The notes below the pieces were generated by a model. That model searched no databases. It was not told the DNA's origin and saw only the letters and a list, made by a program, of their open reading frames with translations. DNA of 64,000 bases from Absidia repens (Eukaryota; Mucoromycota; Mucoromycetes; Mucorales; Cunninghamellaceae), in NCBI GenBank assembly GCA_002105175.1, contig MCGE01000012.1, positions 1,054,001 through 1,118,000 on the forward strand, in the 5' to 3' direction. This document shows, one piece after another, positions 62,747-64,000 of this stretch. The position numbers were made by a program, and so were the translations under genes. How positions within the stretch are numbered: position 1 is the first letter of the stretch; each line of letters begins with the position of its first letter.

Positions 62747-62844
62747 TATAGTTTTGTATTCCCCCCTCCTTTATTATCCGCACCCCCCCTCCTCCTTCTT
62801 TTCTTGTTTATTGATCTTTGTATTCCCCAACCATCAAATTTATC

Positions 62845-62850
62845 AATAAA
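62845..62850 (+). terminator. Polyadenylation signal AATAAA
   Basis: Canonical signal 98 bases after the sulfite oxidase stop. Confidence 0.5.
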
Positions 62851-63129
62851 GCAAATATTTTTTTTCTATATATAATATATATATATCAAGTGGTTGTCCT
62901 GTTTTTGTGTTTATTTTGGGGTATGGTGTGATATGATGTAATAATACGGAAACAAGGACCCTTTGGCTTAGCATGGCTACAGGCAAACTTTATTTTTTGT
63001 CAGAAATATGATCCATTACACAAACAACCCCCTTACTATCAATCTGCGAATGATACTGTATACAATCAACACATATTCGCATGCAATGTTTTTTTTTTTT
63101 TTGTGATCTGATTTATCTAACATAGACCT

Positions 63130-63535
63130 ATCTAGTTTATCCCTCATACTCAACAATATCACCCCTCGCCGAAGAACCATTTTCGTCCGCAAAAAAAAAA
63201 AAAGAAAAAAAAAAAAAAAGGCTACCGTCAATAGACAATTGAGGTGAATGAGAGAGACTAAATGTATCAAATGACAAGTTATACTTTTATTCAGATGAAG
63301 ATATAAACTATGGCAACTACATAGCAATACATATCTAGTTTATCCCTCATACTCAACAATATCACCCCTCGCCGAAGAACCATTTTCGTCCGCAAAAAAA
63401 AAAAAAAAAAAAAAAAAAGCTACTGTCAATAGACAATTGAGGTGAATGAGAGAGACCAAGTGTATCAAATGACAAGTTATACTTTTATTCAGATAAAGAT
63501 ATAAACTATGGCAACTACATAGCACTATACTAACG
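63130..63535. repeat. Recent tandem duplication, about 202-bp unit
   Basis: Two near-identical copies, about 63130-63331 and 63332-63535. Each begins ATCTAGTTTATCCCTCATAC, has an A-run of different length (interrupted at 63191-63219; unbroken in the second, about 63395-63418), then GTCAATAGACAATTGAGGTG and ATAAACTATGGCAACTACAT. Differences are few substitutions and A-tract length. The unit's end resembles the 3' part of R1. Confidence 0.85.
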
Positions 63536-63830
63536 CTATGCTAAACCAGAGAAAGTTTTCATTGGACTATTCTAATATATGAAGGCTAATCTAATGGGCG
63601 TTCCAAATCACGCATCCAAAATGAAAGAGCCTAGTCTCCCCATGCATTTTGTTAATCCCTGATCCAGAAGACGCTAATCTTAAGGCTACTACTTATCCAC
63701 GATGAACACCATTCCAATGAGGCTGCAATAAATATGATGTTCCTTTTTTTTTTTTTTTTTTAAAAAAAATAAGGAAAGCGGACGAAGAGGAAAAAAAAAA
63801 GAAGTAGGGAATCATGCGCACCGGGCGGGA
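63500..63830 (-). repeat. Dispersed repeat R1, copy G
   Basis: Complement core ATGAAAGAGCCTAGTCTCCC then CATGCATTTTG (about 63620-63650), GTTAATCCCTGATCCAGAAG, an A/T tract (63743-63770), and a promoter-side GGGCGGGATGTGAATTG (about 63825) where the CACGTG has decayed to GCGCACCG. Confidence 0.6.
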
Positions 63831-64000
63831 TGTGAATTGCCCGTTTTTTGTTTTATGATTCATAGGGGAGCGATGTGCGGGTGACTTGAAATTTTTTGGT
63901 TGGCCACGAAAAATTTCTCTGGAGACTGTTTTTTATACTTTACTGATGAGGACTAAAGAAGTTCTATTGAACCTATGCTTTTTATGAAGTTGAAATATAA
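63831..64000. other. Right edge, no feature seen
   Basis: AT-rich sequence to the end of the window; nothing coding is recognisable. Confidence 0.5.

Overview
The window is nuclear DNA of an early-diverging fungus, most likely a Mucoromycota (Mucorales-type) species. The grounds are: short GT-AG introns (mostly 45-300 nt) in nearly every gene; T/CT-rich tracts directly before start codons; AT-rich, microsatellite-laden intergenic DNA; and a gene set containing fungal Chs7, a Cdc3/AspB-like septin, a CSL-family factor, an Arp2/3 subunit and a V-ATPase proteolipid. No gene is bacterial and I see no CRISPR array. Exon coordinates were worked out by hand from splice-site consensus, reading-frame phase and remembered family sequences. 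No search or alignment was run.

Layout, left to right. 1-2.4 kb: intergenic DNA with a copy of a dispersed repeat (family R1) and short tandem units. 2.6-5.2 kb: two lineage-specific genes, the second with a PCNA-interacting (PIP) motif. 6.0-9.2 kb: a divergent pair of core genes, proteasome ATPase RPT4 (-) and RNA polymerase subunit RPB5 (+). 9.7-15 kb: an unrecognised gene, a 3 kb gene-poor gap and an F-box protein. 15.9-16.5 kb: ribosomal protein eL39 with an ATG-only first exon. 16.6-19.1 kb: a repeat cluster. 19.5-20.9 kb: an aldo/keto reductase.

22.4-33.0 kb holds the most striking gene: an eight-exon, about 3,356-residue protein with two N-terminal calponin-homology domains, a very long helical rod and a C-terminal Gas2-related (GAR) domain. 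This is the domain logic of animal spectraplakins, which join actin to microtubules. 33.5-40.9 kb: a PHD-finger regulator and a CSL (CBF1/Su(H)/Lag-1) transcription factor. 41.9-42.8 kb: ARPC4. 43.9-44.9 kb: a decayed glycosyltransferase. 45.2-48.1 kb: a secreted protein and CHS7, divergently arranged. 48.7-49.6 kb: repeats. 50.7-52.6 kb: a septin. 54.4 kb: tRNA-Cys(GCA). 55.9-57.1 kb: a TATDN3-like TatD protein with a one-base frameshift. 57.4-60.2 kb: V-ATPase subunit c/c' (-) and an ALE1-like MBOAT acyltransferase (+) sharing a 263 bp promoter. 60.7-62.7 kb: sulfite oxidase in 12 exons. 63-64 kb: a tandem duplication and another R1 copy.

There is no operon or evident pathway cluster. Several genes act in cell shape and wall growth (spectraplakin-like protein, ARPC4, septin, Chs7), but their proximity may be chance. 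The points most worth following are the fungal spectraplakin architecture, the R1 family of structured, polyadenylation-signal-bearing units, and the extreme micro-exons (a 6-nt exon encoding the catalytic Cys of sulfite oxidase, an 11-nt exon in the GAR-domain gene, ATG-only first exons).
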